From Gigaspora rosea (Eukaryota > Glomeromycota > Glomeromycetes > Diversisporales > Gigasporaceae): 64,000 bases of DNA. The notes under the pieces were generated by a model, which did not search any database, was not told where the DNA came from, and worked only from the letters and a program-made list of their open reading frames with translations. The number at the start of each line of letters is the position of its first letter. Positions within the stretch are counted from its first letter, which is position 1. Location: the NCBI GenBank assembly GCA_003550325.1, contig QKWP01000827.1:27066-91065 (forward strand), in the 5' to 3' direction. The position numbers and the translations under genes were made by a program. Below are positions 1 through 11,490 of the stretch, piece after piece.

Positions 1-167
1 ATAATCTGCAATATCATCTAATATTGGGGCTGTTGTAATTGGGCTTTGAAAATACAGTCTAATATTAGTAATCTCTTGCTGAATCCTATTATTTTGAATC
101 CTAGCTTGATTTTTAGGTAGAGATAATGTTCAGGGAGATCAGGGTGATCCTGGTGGTTGCGCCATAT

Positions 168-500
168 CTATATTATTATACAAAGCAAGAATTTTTCATT
201 AAGCTTGTCTATTTCATCCTGGAAAATTGCTAACCGCTTTTCTATATAATCAATGTACTTTTCTTGGCTCTAAGAATTTTGAAGTGCCTTTTCTAACTTT
301 TCTTTAAGATTAGAAATTTCTAATCGCAATGGATCTAGGTCCTTATCACGAATTAAGATTTCTTTTTCAAGGTAATTAATATAATCCTCTTTTGAGATAA
401 GATCCTGTTGAAATTTGCTGACTCGATCTTGTATAGCTAATAAGGCACCTTTAAATTGCTCGATTTTTTCCCCATTTTTTTCCCTTTTTTCTCATAAATT
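168..500 (-). pseudogene. coiled-coil ORF remnant of a Polinton-like unit
   Basis: Reading the minus strand from about 500 down to a TAG at 168-170 gives a long charged frame rich in E, K, Q and L with heptad-like spacing, typical of a coiled coil. One in-frame TAG interrupts it at 270-272 and no ATG opens it. It is divergent from the integrase at 593, and the ~90 bp between them may hold a shared promoter. I do not recognise a family; the coiled coil and the loss of function are what can be seen. The first 167 bases show no clear frame. Confidence 0.4.
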
Positions 501-592
501 CGAAAAAAAAGAAAAAGATAGTTATCTGTTTTTTTAAAAATATATTTTGTCTCACAGATCGTAGATCAAGGTCTGAGCAAGCCAGCTCAAAA

Positions 593-1641
593 ATGTTGTC
601 TATTCCTATAATACAAATAGATTCTGGAAATGTTCGTGAACTAGATATATCTATTGCCTTGCATAAAATTTATTACCATCCTAATGGATATCAAAGAACT
701 GTGAAAAAATTGTATGAAGCTTCTTTAAAAGCTAGATACGATTTTTCTATAGATGAGGTGTGTAATTGGCTTGAAAAACAGGCTTTATATCAGATTTATA
801 AACCCCAGCCAAGATTTATTCCTAGAGCCTCTTTTAATAGTATACAAGTTCCTAATGAATGCCATCAAGCAGATATTCTTTATATGCCCCATGACCGAAT
901 TAATAATATAACTTATAAATATTGCTTATGTATAGTTGATGTGGCTTCACGATTTAAGTAGGCAGTTCCTTTAGCTAATAGGTCAGCTTATTCTGTGGCC
1001 AAGGCCTTTAAGAAAGTTTATAGTAATTCCAAGTACCCTCTTATTTGGCCTAAATTATTAATGGTCGATCCTGGTTCAGAATTTAAATCTGATTGTAAAG
1101 AATTAATAGAAAAATATAATGTTAAAATTAAGGTTGGCACGCCTCATAGAAGCCAAGGTATTGTAGAAAGATTTAATCGTACTTTAGCTGAAAAATTGTT
1201 TCTGTTACAGGATGCTTCTGATTTATTGTTACCTATATCTAAGAGATCGAGAGCTTGGGTTAAAAATCTTTATATAATTATTGATAACCTTAATAATTCA
1301 GTAACTAGATTAATTGGCATGGCTCCGGCAAAAGCCATAAAAATGAATCAGATTATTTCAGCATCTTCTAAGTTACACAATGGACTATAGGATTTAATGA
1401 GCCTAAATTAGATTTTAATACTTTGGTTAGATATTTACTTGAGCCGGGAGAGCTGGAAGGCGGTTTTAAGCAAGCAACTGATATGAACTGGTCTCCCCAA
1501 GTTTATCATATTCGTGAAGCTTTGATGCAAAAAAATCAGCCAATTTTGTATTGGCTAAAAGATGATGAAGGCAATGAACCAAAGCGGTCTTTTGTCAGAG
1601 AGGAGCTCCAAGTTGTAAAAGATATAGAATTACCTCCTTAG
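593..1641 (+). pseudogene. broken DDE integrase, Polinton/Maverick type
   Basis: Integrase of the retroviral fold, which would join element ends to chromosomal DNA. The N-terminal part has a WLEKQ...Y..YKP stretch followed by F.PR and QADILYM, the layout of Polinton (Maverick) integrases. Catalytic residues are visible: Asp in QADIL, Asp in VDPGSEF and Glu in GIVERFNRTL, with 32 residues between the last two. The C-terminal part (from ~1450) has the NWS...P.lYWLKDDEG...REEL pattern of the small SH3/chromo-like tail of these integrases. The frame is broken by an in-frame TAG at 959-961 and a frameshift near 1375-1400, so the gene is dead or needs unusual recoding. A Ty3-type integrase is the main alternative, but no reverse transcriptase lies nearby. 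Confidence 0.7.
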
Positions 1642-1718
1642 TGGGTACTTACGAATTAAAAATTTTATAATACGAAAGATGTTCGTGGAATGCTTCAAGT
1701 TGGTGTTCCTCCGGTCTT

Positions 1719-2099
1719 TTATAAATTAATAAATTCTTCTGTTTCTTTATCGATTTGGGCTTCATTAACGAAGTGGTCTTGGGCTAATTTGTAATATAGT
1801 TTATATAGTTCTATAATCGAATTAAGAATCTTTGGATCTCGCCTATACCATGATTTGTAGTCATTCATAATTTCATTATATTTGTCTTTATTGGGAAATA
1901 TTGTCATGGCCAAATTTAGTATATATTCTTCTGTGTCTTCTGCTTGACGTAATTTTCTAATTCTTTCTTTATAGTTTTGCATGAACTTGCTATCTTTTGG
2001 TTTTCTATAATAGAGACCTGCTTTGATTACATTAATTAAAGCTTGCTCGACGTCTTTGTATGTGGGTTTGGCTTCGGTAAATAAATTTTGTGTGCTCAT
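1719..2099 (-). CDS. small hypothetical protein, 126 aa, Polinton-like neighbourhood
   Basis: A complete frame starting MSTQNLFTEAKPTYKDVEQAL, rich in charged and aromatic residues and predicted mostly helical; no signal peptide, membrane segment or known motif. The start is the only good ATG and lies in an AT-rich leader shared head-to-head with the cysteine-rich ORF at 2344. It converges on the broken integrase, which suggests both are cargo of the same mobile unit. Function unknown. The ATG lies in the segment repeated on the other side of the N at 2241, so the true upstream region should be read from 2242 onward after merging the overlap. Confidence 0.5.
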   Translation of the reverse strand: MSTQNLFTEAKPTYKDVEQALINVIKAGLYYRKPKDSKFMQNYKERIRKLRQAEDTEEYILNLAMTIFPNKDKYNEIMNDYKSWYRRDPKILNSIIELYKLYYKLAQDHFVNEAQIDKETEEFINL

Positions 2100-2410
2100 T
2101 GTAAAATAAATTTTTATATAATACCTTTACAGACTTTTTTCTTTAATTAATTATTTTTCCCTATAAGCAAAAATGATCGGAGAATATTCTTGCCCATATT
2201 TACACAATAATGGCGAGGCTTGCGGTAGGCCTTGCATGCGNGCTTCGGTAAATAAATTTTGTGTGCTCATTGTAAAATAAATTTTTATATAATACCTTTA
2301 CAGACTTTTTTCTTTAATTAATTATTTTTCCCTATAAGCAAAAATGATCGGAGAATATTCTTGCCCATATTTACACAATAATGGCAAGGCTTGCGGTAGG
2401 CCTTGCATGC
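2071..2410. repeat. 169-bp duplicated contig ends around a single N
   Basis: Bases 2071-2239 are repeated at 2242-2410 with one visible difference (GGCGAGG versus GGCAAGG), and the copies are separated by one N at 2241. The first copy stops abruptly and the second restarts inside the ORF of the 1719-2099 gene. This looks like two contig ends that overlap but were not merged, not a biological tandem duplication. Confidence 0.85.
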
Positions 2411-2580
2411 AACCTGAAGGGTGCCACTTTAATTGGAAATCTAAGGTACGCATTCTGTGTAGTGAATGTGGTAAGCCCACTGGCTAGAGTTCAGAACGGT
2501 GTTCGTTACATGTTAAGGGCTATTATGTGATCCAATATTATAACAGATTGTGTAATAAGGCCTTAAAAAACTCAGAATAG
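2344..2580 (+). pseudogene. cysteine-rich zinc-ribbon-like ORF with an in-frame TAG
   Basis: The frame opens MIGEYSCPYLHNNGKACGRP and has cysteines at CPY, ACGRPC, GCH and CSEC, suggesting one or two zinc-binding knuckles. It stops at TAG 2485-2487 after 47 codons, but the same frame stays open for 30 more codons (RCSLHVKGYY...) to TAG 2578-2580, with two further cysteines and a composition like the first half. Most likely this is a ~78-codon gene with one nonsense mutation. A truncated copy of its start lies at 2173-2240, before the N. It is divergent from the 126-aa gene. Function unknown; nucleic-acid binding is only a guess from the cysteines. Confidence 0.45.
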
Positions 2581-2589
2581 ATAGTGATT

Positions 2590-2735
2590 TTTAGTAAAAC
2601 TGTTTGGTAAGACTTTACTAGGTTAAATTTTTTAGGTAAGACTTTTTGGTAAAACTTTTCTGGATTAAATTTTTGGTAAGACTTTTTGGTAAGACTTGGG
2701 TATAGGAAACAAAAAGTCTTACCAAAAATGGGGCA
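2590..2735. repeat. TTTGGTAAGACTT direct and inverted repeats
   Basis: The motif GGTAAGACTTT occurs several times on the plus strand, with a final inverted copy (AAAGTCTTACC) near 2715. The array could form a hairpin and ends close to the cysteine-rich ORF. It creates a spurious minus-strand reading frame. Confidence 0.6.
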
Positions 2736-4685
2736 AGCTCCATTTTCAGTAAGATTTTTGTCCTTTGCTAGATAGTAATGAATCGCTTTTTGAATTAATT
2801 CTAGGATAACATAGAAAATAGTATGCATTTTAGGCTTGAATAGGCTCACAAAGAAGCACACTTGGACACTTCGGTCCTTGGTGCTATCTGCTCGTTTCAA
2901 GAGCAAGCGAGATAGCATAATTGTTTTGTTATCTTGTTTGGGATTAAAAACATAGCTAGAGCATTAACAAAGACTATGTACTCCTTAATGTTGGAATTCC
3001 AAATTTGGGGGTAAGGAGAGTAAGTTAACAGGATTTGGCTCTAGCGTAACTTAGAGCTTGAATTTGATATATGATTAAATATATCTAGAAAGGTTTGTAG
3101 AAGGGCTTGAAGCCTCTTCTGGATATATTATCAGATTTCTGTCCCAGAACTCCCATTTAGACCCTACTCCCTGCGCATTATTTGATTGATCTGCACGTTA
3201 TTTTGAGTACGCGCATGCGTTTATTTTGAGTACGCGCATGCGCATTATTTCGAAATAAGAACTAATTTTCAGAGTCAAATATTTTTAAAATAACGCGCAT
3301 GCAACTTGCATAGTGAGGCCTAAAATATTGTTATATAATATTTATTTAAAAATTATAATGGTAGCAAAGTGATAAATCATCTAAGCATATAAAAATTATA
3401 ATAAAGTTATAAGTAATTAGGTGCATACGTACAGATATTTATAAGCAACTAGGTTATATGCATAAAAAAATTCATAAGTGACTTATAAGAAATTTATAAG
3501 GGCTTATAATTTCTGATCAAATAGTCACTTTTATTTTTAATAATCATCCAATCTCACATAAATGATTGGCTTGAATTTTATTTGATCTTATTACTCATAT
3601 TAAATAACAATATATTGCGTAATCGCCCATTACCAAAATCAAAAATTTATCGAAGCAGCAAAATACCCATTCGGTAAATGTTTGTTACTATATAGATAAG
3701 AACAGCTGTAAATACTAAGTTTTTATGGCCCAGGTCAATGATGCAGTTGAATTGTTGCACTAATCAATTGCCGGTTATATCAGGTGTGCGTTAATCCAGG
3801 ACGCGCATGGGCGCTAATTCGAGACACTATATGCTATTTTGGGTGTGCCCAGATTTCGAAATAACACCCTGGCCCATTATTTTGCTCTTATACAGTACAA
3901 TTAATATAATATTTAATTCTATTTTCATAGATAAATATTTAGGTTGTTCAAAGTTAATTATCTAGTTAACATAACTTTCCAGGACTCACAGAAGAGAGGC
4001 AAATGAAACGAACATATAAAATGAACAAACTGCAGTAAATCTATTATAAACGAATTGATTTCAAGTTAAATTTAATTCAGAGATTTAGTCAAGTTGCTAA
4101 TTAGGTCAGATAAATTTGATTCAATAGCAAAAAAAAATTAATAAATAAAAAATTATATAATGCATTATCAAAGAAAAAGACTTTGTGAATAGACAAAATT
4201 CTCGTGATCTAGTGATCAGATTTGTATCATTTTAAAGTATGCAGCTAGTGATGTATAATCATTAAAATAATACCCAAATTTTTTTAGCGTACAGTACGTA
4301 TAGTGCTTATATAAAAAATTAAGGTCATAGAATAAAATTAAATTAGTATCTATATTTTAATTTTTTTAATGTTATTCTATATTATAATTAAAGTAATGCT
4401 TAAACCTATTTAATAAGCAAATATTTAATATAGCAAATTAGTAATATACTATGTACATATTTGCTTGATGTTAATAAGGCGCTACTTTTTATATCTAAAG
4501 TAGCTACTTTAGATAGATCGCTACTTTAGATACAATATGTACAAATTTAATTTATCTAACAAGAAAGCTTCATCAGGTGTTGATCAATTAACGAATTTGA
4601 TTGGTCAATTGGCACATAAATATTTCTATCGACCCTCTTAATAAATGATCAGCAAAAATTTTAGCATACAGTACGTACAGTACAT
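2736..4685. other. non-coding stretch with dispersed repeats
   Basis: No supported gene. It holds two fragments of a GCGCATG/TTATTTCGAAATAA element family (about 3165-3310 and 3780-3885) and an AT-rich block at 3350-3620 that is repeated in diverged form at 17500-17690 and 57060-57290. There are small CTACTTTAGATA repeats near 4490-4530. Confidence 0.5.
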
Positions 4686-5219
4686 TGTTAACCTTCGAAA
4701 TACCTCTCAGAAATCGAGGCTAATAGAGCAACTATCGACAGGAGTCACGTAAACACAGAGACACAAACTGTGCAGTGGTGTATCGTAGTTGTTAGTATTT
4801 ATACAAGCGAGAGGGTTTATGTTTATAGTGATTTGGCAATTCGAAAGAGTGTGATATGGCTTATAGAATCAATTTGTAGTGTCCTTTATTTATATTAATA
4901 AGATATCATAGCAATCATGCCTACAAAGTGGAGCGAACTTCGCCCATATATATAGAAAACTATTTACTAATAAGCACATGTAGCCTTTGTGTCTTAAGTG
5001 TCCGATCTATCACCTATGCTACTTCTACTGCTTATGCTTTAACTACAACATGTGACACATCCGGCACATGTGATACTTCGGTCATATGAGGCACATGCGG
5101 TACATGTGGCACATCTAGCACATCTGGTACATCTGGTACATCTTGCACATCTAGCGCAGCAGTCCTGTGAAATTGCATACGGCGTGGGTACTGCATGGGT
5201 TTGGTATGCAAGGGTAACA
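4686..5219 (-). repeat. 3' LTR (element on minus strand)
   Basis: 534 bp, TGTTAACC to GGGTAACA. Near its right side is a run of 9-12-bp units around CACATC[CT]GG (about 5052-5160), which makes spurious DVPDVP-type frames. Matches 11700-12234. Confidence 0.85.
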
Positions 5220-5234
5220 ATCTCCCCCACTTAA
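5220..5234 (-). promoter_or_regulatory. polypurine tract
   Basis: On the minus strand this reads TTAAGTGGGGGAGAT and directly abuts the 3' LTR, the expected position of the plus-strand primer for reverse transcription. Confidence 0.75.
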
Positions 5235-5287
5235 TTTTATGCGTCCACACATAAATATGAACAATGTCGCATGGTAGGTAGTTGGGT

Positions 5288-6200
5288 TTAATATGAGTTG
5301 ATTTTAGTCTCCAACATGGTCTCTTTCGTTTTCAGGAAGGTACTTCCTCCAGGATTGAATAGTTGATTATCCATTTCGCTATCAATAGTTTCGGTAGCCC
5401 TCATACGTTTACCATCTTTTCTGCTATAACTATCTTCGTAAATTTTTGTTCTAGAACCACTTCGCTGTTTATTAGCACATTCGATATTTTGTACTCTTCT
5501 ACTTGATTCAGGTAACTCATAAATTTCCCCATCATTCATGTGACACCTTCTATCATCACTAACTATTATTCTCCTTTCCTTGTCTTTTTCTTCGCTATTC
5601 ATTTTTTGGACTACTACTACACTATTACAGTATTCACATTGTTTTCAACATCTCTGTTTACATCCTCTACGATTTGTACTATTGGTCTCTGGAATTCTCT
5701 TAACTGTGTACCACTATTGTTGAATTTATTCACAACTACTAATTCCATATTGATTAAACAAACATTTATATTCCTGACCTTTTGTCGACCTTTTTCAAGG
5801 CTGTTAAGACCTTTTGCCTCATGATACCCTTCCCATATCGTCTTATCTTTAACTGTGCATATACGATTTTGAAAGCAAATTTCAAGGTCACATTGTTTAT
5901 TCAGGGCATTGCCTTCAACACGTTTCAGGTACCATTCAAATGTTTTATCATTTTTGCTCTTATTTCATTTTGGTAATAATTGAGTATCTTATACTCATCC
6001 ATTTCAAATTCTATTTCCTTACTTTCATCATCCTTTCCTACTGACTTTTGATAATCTACTAGAGTTCCCTTTTCAATTGTCATCGCATGTCGATTAACTG
6101 ACTGAATTATTTTATCCACGTGTTTCGTATCTGCTGCTTTTTTATATTGTAACAATACTTCGATCTTATTTGTCAGAGTTTTAGCATCAACTTCGAGTTT
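5288..6200 (-). pseudogene. decayed minus-strand frames inside the LTR element, Sel1-like in part
   Basis: The minus strand carries broken frames (5288-5602 and 5925-6155). The second contains YKKAAD, DYQKSVG and YYQN stretches reminiscent of the YYQKSAEMG core of Sel1 repeats in this genome. No full repeat survives. It is probably the far end of the same captured or co-evolved reading frame seen at 8.7-9.6 kb. Stops and shifts make it non-functional. Confidence 0.35.
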
Positions 6201-6410
6201 GCCCAGCTCTGCCCAATCTTATCAACATTGTTCCTTTAAGTCTCAAAATCTTTATCTGCTGACTTTTCATAATTGGCTGGTACGCAGCATTTATTTATCT
6301 CAACTCTACCTTTATAACAAGGCTCTAGATCGTATAGTCTCCCTATAACAAATTGCAGCATGGAATGATACTGCAATACACGAAAAAATTTGGATATGGA
6401 ACCACACGAA

Positions 6411-6564
6411 CCTGCACGTAAATATATATGAGACAATGAGTAGACAATGTATAAGAAAGCACGTTTACAGCACGTAAAAAGGCGCGAATTCTGTGCAACA
6501 GTGTACGTACTAACGTGCAATTTTCTGTGTTTTCGTGTGCATTGTCTTGTGCATATTTACGTGC
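6411..6564. repeat. imperfect inverted repeat with ~27-bp arms
   Basis: CTGCACGTAAATATATATG at the left and its approximate complement ending CATATTTACGTGCAG at the right enclose ~100 bp with several CACGT and ACGTGC motifs. Possibly a tiny TIR element inserted in the LTR element. Confidence 0.5.
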
Positions 6565-6629
6565 AGATAACATATAATATCATATATCCATACATAACAC
6601 ATAATAACATTCCGTATATACATTTATAT

Positions 6630-6745
6630 TATTATTTTATTAACTAAATTTTATAATTTTATTAACTAAATTTTGTAATTTTTATTAATTAAATTTTTTA
6701 TTTTATTAACTAAATTTTATTATTTTATTAATTAAATTTCTAATA
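6630..6745. repeat. tandem TTTTATTAACTAAATTTTAT repeat
   Basis: About four to five units of ~27 bp built on ATTAA(C/T)TAAATTTT. Low-complexity expansion in the non-coding middle of the LTR element. Confidence 0.6.
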
Positions 6746-7379
6746 CGAATACTTTAATTTAATAATTTACATGCCAAATAAGAAAATACTTTTAACTACT
6801 AAAAAGATTTTAAAAATAACCCAGCAACTAATAATATTGAAAAAAAGACAAAGTAAAGCAATAGAATCAAAATGAAAGGTGCAAAAAAAAAAAATTGAAG
6901 TGACTACTCTAGCAATAACTCCAATAGTAACAACTCCAATTGTGGCAACTCTAATGGCAGTAACTCAAGGGAGATACTAAAATATAATAATATACTGAAA
7001 GTAAATAAAAATTGAAGAAAAAAATAATAGTAAGAGAAAAAAGCTTTAATACTATGAAAAAACATATACCAAAAATGATAGTGATTCCAAAGAGCAACTT
7101 GCAGGGCAATAGCTCCAAAGGATAACTTCAAAAGCAATGACAATAACTAAAAAAAAATTATAAGAAAATTAGTGAGTTGTAAAAAAAAATTATAAAAATA
7201 AAAGAAAACAAAAAAAAAATAAATAAAAGAAAACAAAAAAAAATAAATAAAAAAGTAAATATTTATTTACGTACAAATCAAATATAATTTGTGCGCATCA
7301 GAGCACAGGAATTATTATTGTTAAATGAAAAAAAAAACAAATAAATAAAAAAGTGCACGTCAATGCATGGAAATTATAG

Positions 7380-8665
7380 TCATTAAGAATTTTAATGATC
7401 ATCATGTTAATGCACGGAATTATGATTGTTAATGATCATTATGCATGATCATTAAGAATCTTAATGATTGTGCATATCAGTGCATAAACATTATGATCAT
7501 TAAGAACATTAACAATTGTGCATGTTAATGCACATTGTTAAGGAATCTTAACAATCATATCATTAAGAATCTTAACGATATGATTATTAAAAATCTTAAT
7601 AATATGATCATTAAGAATTTTAATGATATGATCGTTAAGAATCTTAATGATATGATCGTTAAGATTCATAACTATATGATCATTAAGAATCTTAATGATA
7701 TGATCGTTAAGATTCTTAATGATATGATCGTTAAAAATCTTAACGATATGGTCATTAAGATTCTTAATGATATGATTGTTAAGAATCTTAATGATGTGAT
7801 CGTTAAGATTCTTAACGATATGATCATTAAGTATCTTAATGATATGATCATTAAGATTCTTAATGATATGATCGTCAAGAATCTTAACGATATGATCGTT
7901 AAGAATCTTAACGATATGATTGTTAAGAATCTTAACGATATGATCATTAAGAATGATCGTTAAGAATCTTAACAATATGATCATTAAGATTCTTAATGAT
8001 ATGATCATTAAGAATCTTAAAGATATGATCATTAAGAATAATCGTTAAGTATCTTAATGATATGATCATTAGAATCTTAACGATATGGTCATTAAAAATG
8101 ATCGTTAAGATTAATGATATGATAATTAAGAATCTTATAGCGCTTTGCAAAAAACTGTGACTCTGTGCTTTCACGGTGATGATGGCAGAAAAATTTCTGA
8201 GATTTTATTTATTATTGATCATAATTTTCAATCAATGAGTCTATATTTTATCTAAAATTTTTAAAATTCTTAAAGAATCGAAAAATCTACAAGAATTGGC
8301 TGATTTCCATCATGATCTGCAAAGGTCACACATTTTTGCAAAGTGCAATAATGATATGATCGTTAAGAATGATCATTAAGAATCTTAACGATTTTGCACA
8401 TCAACACACAAAAATTATGATCATTAAGAATCTGCACTTCAGTGTACAAAATTGTGATCGTTAAGGAATCTTAACGATTGTGATGACCGTGACATCAGTG
8501 CACTAAAATTATAATCGTAAAGAAACTTAACAATTGTGCACGTCAGTGCACGAAAATTATAATCGTTAAGAATCTTAACAATTGTGCACGTCAGTGCATG
8601 GAAATTATGATTGTTAAGAATTTTAACAATTGTGCACGTTAATGCATGGAAATCATGTGATCATA
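7380..8665. repeat. 24-bp hairpin minisatellite with flanking ~50-bp arrays
   Basis: From about 7540 to 8140 a 24-bp unit repeats some 22-25 times. Each unit is nearly self-complementary: arms CTTAACGAT and ATCGTTAAG around ATG. Because 24 is a multiple of three and the unit is palindromic, both strands stay open for 140-160 codons (NLNDMIVK-like octapeptides). The flanks (7380-7535 and 8340-8665) hold longer ~50-bp units mixing CGTTAAGAATCTTAAC with GTGCACGTCAGTGCAC. I treat the frames as artefacts of the repeat. Confidence 0.85.
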
Positions 8666-8746
8666 AAGATTAATACACGTCAATATATGGATCTAATACT
8701 ATGCACAATAGTGTACAGATTTCAATTTTTCGTGTGATAACATGTA

Positions 8747-10381
8747 TTAAATTTTTTGGATGATCAGTTTCCATGCAGTTTCTGTGCAGTGATTTTGAAA
8801 CCCGTGCTTACCCACATACAATATCATATTTATGCTTGCATTTCTGTGTATCAAGTTTTCATAGGGTTTGTTAATGGCATCTATATCCGATAAACCTTGA
8901 TTGGTGAGTCTATGTTCTTTATCGCCCTCATAACAATTTCCATTATTATATTGCCAACTTGATGTAGGAGTTGCTTCCTTAGTTAAACGATACCAGGACG
9001 CATACTCTAATTCGCTTACTTCTACACCGCTCTTACTTCCGCCTATTTCATAGTTGAAACAACTATCAACATTGCGCATTTCTTTAGCAAGTTTCATCTT
9101 AGCAAATTTTCGATAAGGAATGAATGCATTAATTTTATTATTTCTCACTTTATCATCTCTAAATTTATTTTGATAGCAACTACCGACATCCAACGTTTCT
9201 ATGACTTCGACAGGCTCTTTTGCTTGATAGACGGTATTTCAGAATTTGCTGTACTTTTCGCATATACTGTATAGAGCTTCTCCTTCTAGAAGGTTTTCCT
9301 TTTTATTGTTTCTTTCTTCATCAGTTTTATTATTATCCATCATTTCATGATCACTTTTATCTAGGACTTCGTCACCCTCAATTTTCTCTTCTGGGCCCAA
9401 TACTTTCAACTTTTTTTTATCAACATTATCCATTTCAGCATACTTCCTATAATTTCTCGAGGTTTTATGTTCAACTTCTATACTATTTTCAAGACCGAGT
9501 CCAGACATTCGATCTATGTGGTCCATATCGACGGCTCTTTTAACACTTCCAAGAGTTTCGTTATCTACTTCGTTAATTTTAATTTCATTATCATGTCTTT
9601 TTCGACAATAATACGCAGCCTGATATATTCTATCAGCGTCTTTGGTCTCTGCTAAATCTTGTTTATATGCTAATGCCTCGGTTTATCTTTCCTATTACCT
9701 TTTCCAATTCCAATATCGATTCGACAGCATCATCCTTGGGCTTTGATTCGGTTAGTACAACCCATTTCGTCAAGCTCGAATCCTTTGATTTTCTTAGCAT
9801 AATTCACTTCTGTAAGCTTTAGATAAGTCAAGGGGAGTTCCGTTTTTACTTTCACTTCTTTATTTTCATTCTTCTTAACTTCGCATCCTGCCTCGCATAC
9901 TCTTTAACGTCATCAACATCAACTATTTCTTCAGTAGGCTCTTCCATATTTCCTTTACTCCATCTGACTTTCCCTTGAAATTCTTTAACTTTCTCTATCC
10001 ACTCTTCACAAGCGTAATTAAGCATTTCTTTTCCTGTAAGTGCCTTTACATTTTTTTCTAATTCTTTATCAGCAGTTGTTTTACCTTCATCATTTTCTAT
10101 ATCTTTTATGGTTCCAATTTTGGTTCGATAACCTTGCAGGTCTCTTGGTTCTCAGACGAATTTCTTCTCTTCAAGAGCGTCGCATTTGGTAATTATTTTC
10201 TTAAGGAGAACTTCTAGTTTATCTTCCTGTTTTGTTTGGAGCCATACTTGATATTATCTAGGGGCTCTCCTATGGGTTCATCAGGGCCATAATAGGTGTT
10301 TCGAACTTCGGTTAAGGTAAGTCTTGGTAGGTCAACATCAAGACTCGCGGTCTCTTCTTCTCGGGTCTTTAGTGGGCAGTC
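8747..10381 (-). pseudogene. decayed gag-3'/Sel1-like reading frame of the LTR element
   Basis: Downstream of the zinc-knuckle frame the minus strand continues as long but shifted frames. About 9900-10200 reads as an acidic/lysine-rich stretch (ALTGKEMLNYACEEWIEK...). From 9655 to 9239 there are HIDRMSGLGLENS and YRKYAEMDNVD, and 8747-9193 has NAFIPYRKFAKM and SWYRLTKEA, all resembling degenerate Sel1 repeats (xxGMxxLGxxYxxGxGVxKDxxKAFxYYxKSA). Several stops and frameshifts separate the pieces. The inference is that host Sel1 coding sequence became internal sequence of this element and then decayed. Alternatively it is an unrelated helical protein. Confidence 0.4.
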
Positions 10382-11490
10382 CTAGTGGGCTATCAGATGG
10401 GAGTATTCTTCTATTATCTCCAAAAGAAATTCTAGAGGTTCACCATCCACAATTTCCTCGGGTTCCATAGATACAGTTTCCATTTTCTCTTCAAATTCTT
10501 CACAACTTATATTATTCATTTCCACAAGATTCATTGATTTATTCATTTCATCCTTTTCTTCACCAATTTCGTCTTTTCTCAACTCAGTCCAACATTGGTA
10601 GTATCGCCTAAGGCTATCTATTTCGTCTGTTTTGTAGGACTCAAATATCAAATCTTTATGCTCTAATCCAGTCAAAATTTTTCTATCATTTAGGTTCACA
10701 AATAAGTCTTCGGTTCTCAGTGTGGTGTTTATATCAGGAGTTTTTTTTTCCAGGACTGCTTCACGTGATAGGATGGTGCAAATGCTAAATAGTTCTTGCA
10801 GCAATTCATCATAGTCATTTTCTTTATCTCTAATTTCTTCTTCTTTCTTTCTTCTATATAGGTCTTCCTCACTTTCTTTTCGATGGCTTCTCATGTTCAG
10901 GCTGGAACTAGAATTCTCCTTTTCACATTCCTTTTTGATTCACTACTATTTTTATAATAGCAATCAGCATTGTATACATAATCCGTTCCTTCATTGTGCT
11001 CCGGTTTGGTTGTCTTTTGATAACGTTTAAACATCTTACGTTTGACTTTCTTGGCTTTGGCTCCATTACAGTAGTCGATGCCAGACCCTTGGTTACAATC
11101 TTCGTTTTTTGAGCTATAGCCTTCTTCTTGCATTAGATTGCTAACTTCCTTATCTCTCTCAATAATATCTTCCATTATTTTTAATATAGAATCTAGGGCG
11201 GCAGGCATCTGTTCATCATTAAGGGGACAACAAAAGTTCTCCTCTATTATCTCTTGCAACTCTACAAGTTGTTCCAGAGTAAGTAATCTAGCGAGTCTGG
11301 TACACTTTTCATCCAGGTATTTCACCTTTGGGCACTCCAAAATAGGGTGGGATTTCCTTCCGCAATGAGGACATCATCGCCTTAGGTGTTTAGAGTGTAC
11401 CGTAGGGACAAAGCAAGCCTTAATCCATGATCTTTGGTTTCGGAATCCCTCTTTTATTACAGGTTTCTTTATTTTTAACTGCCCACACAG
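10382..11490 (-). pseudogene. gag-like frame with CCHC zinc knuckle
   Basis: Minus-strand frames 11340-10897 and 10894-10382 together encode a charged, mostly helical protein (LLTLEQLVELQEI..., RRYYQCWTELRKDEIG...). Just upstream of the first ATG (about 11333-11374) the same frame contains C-P-H-C-G-R-K-S-H-P-I-L-E-C, a CX2CX4HX4C knuckle as in retroelement nucleocapsids. A TGA directly before the knuckle, a stop between the two frames and another at 10382 show decay. In an intact copy the frame would start nearer the 5' LTR, around 11490. Its position right after the primer-binding site fits gag. No protease or polymerase follows. Confidence 0.65.

Noticed and set aside
2538..2918. 126-codon minus-strand frame
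   Set aside because: Half of it is the translated GGTAAGACTTT repeat and it overlaps the cysteine-rich ORF; no supporting feature.
5032..5250. Repetitive DVPDVP/HVPHVP frames in the LTRs (also 12047-12279)
   Set aside because: Produced by short CACATCCGG-type repeats inside LTR sequence.
7535..8174. Open frames of up to 164 codons on both strands
   Set aside because: They follow directly from a palindromic 24-bp tandem repeat; no start context, domain or codon pattern beyond the repeat.
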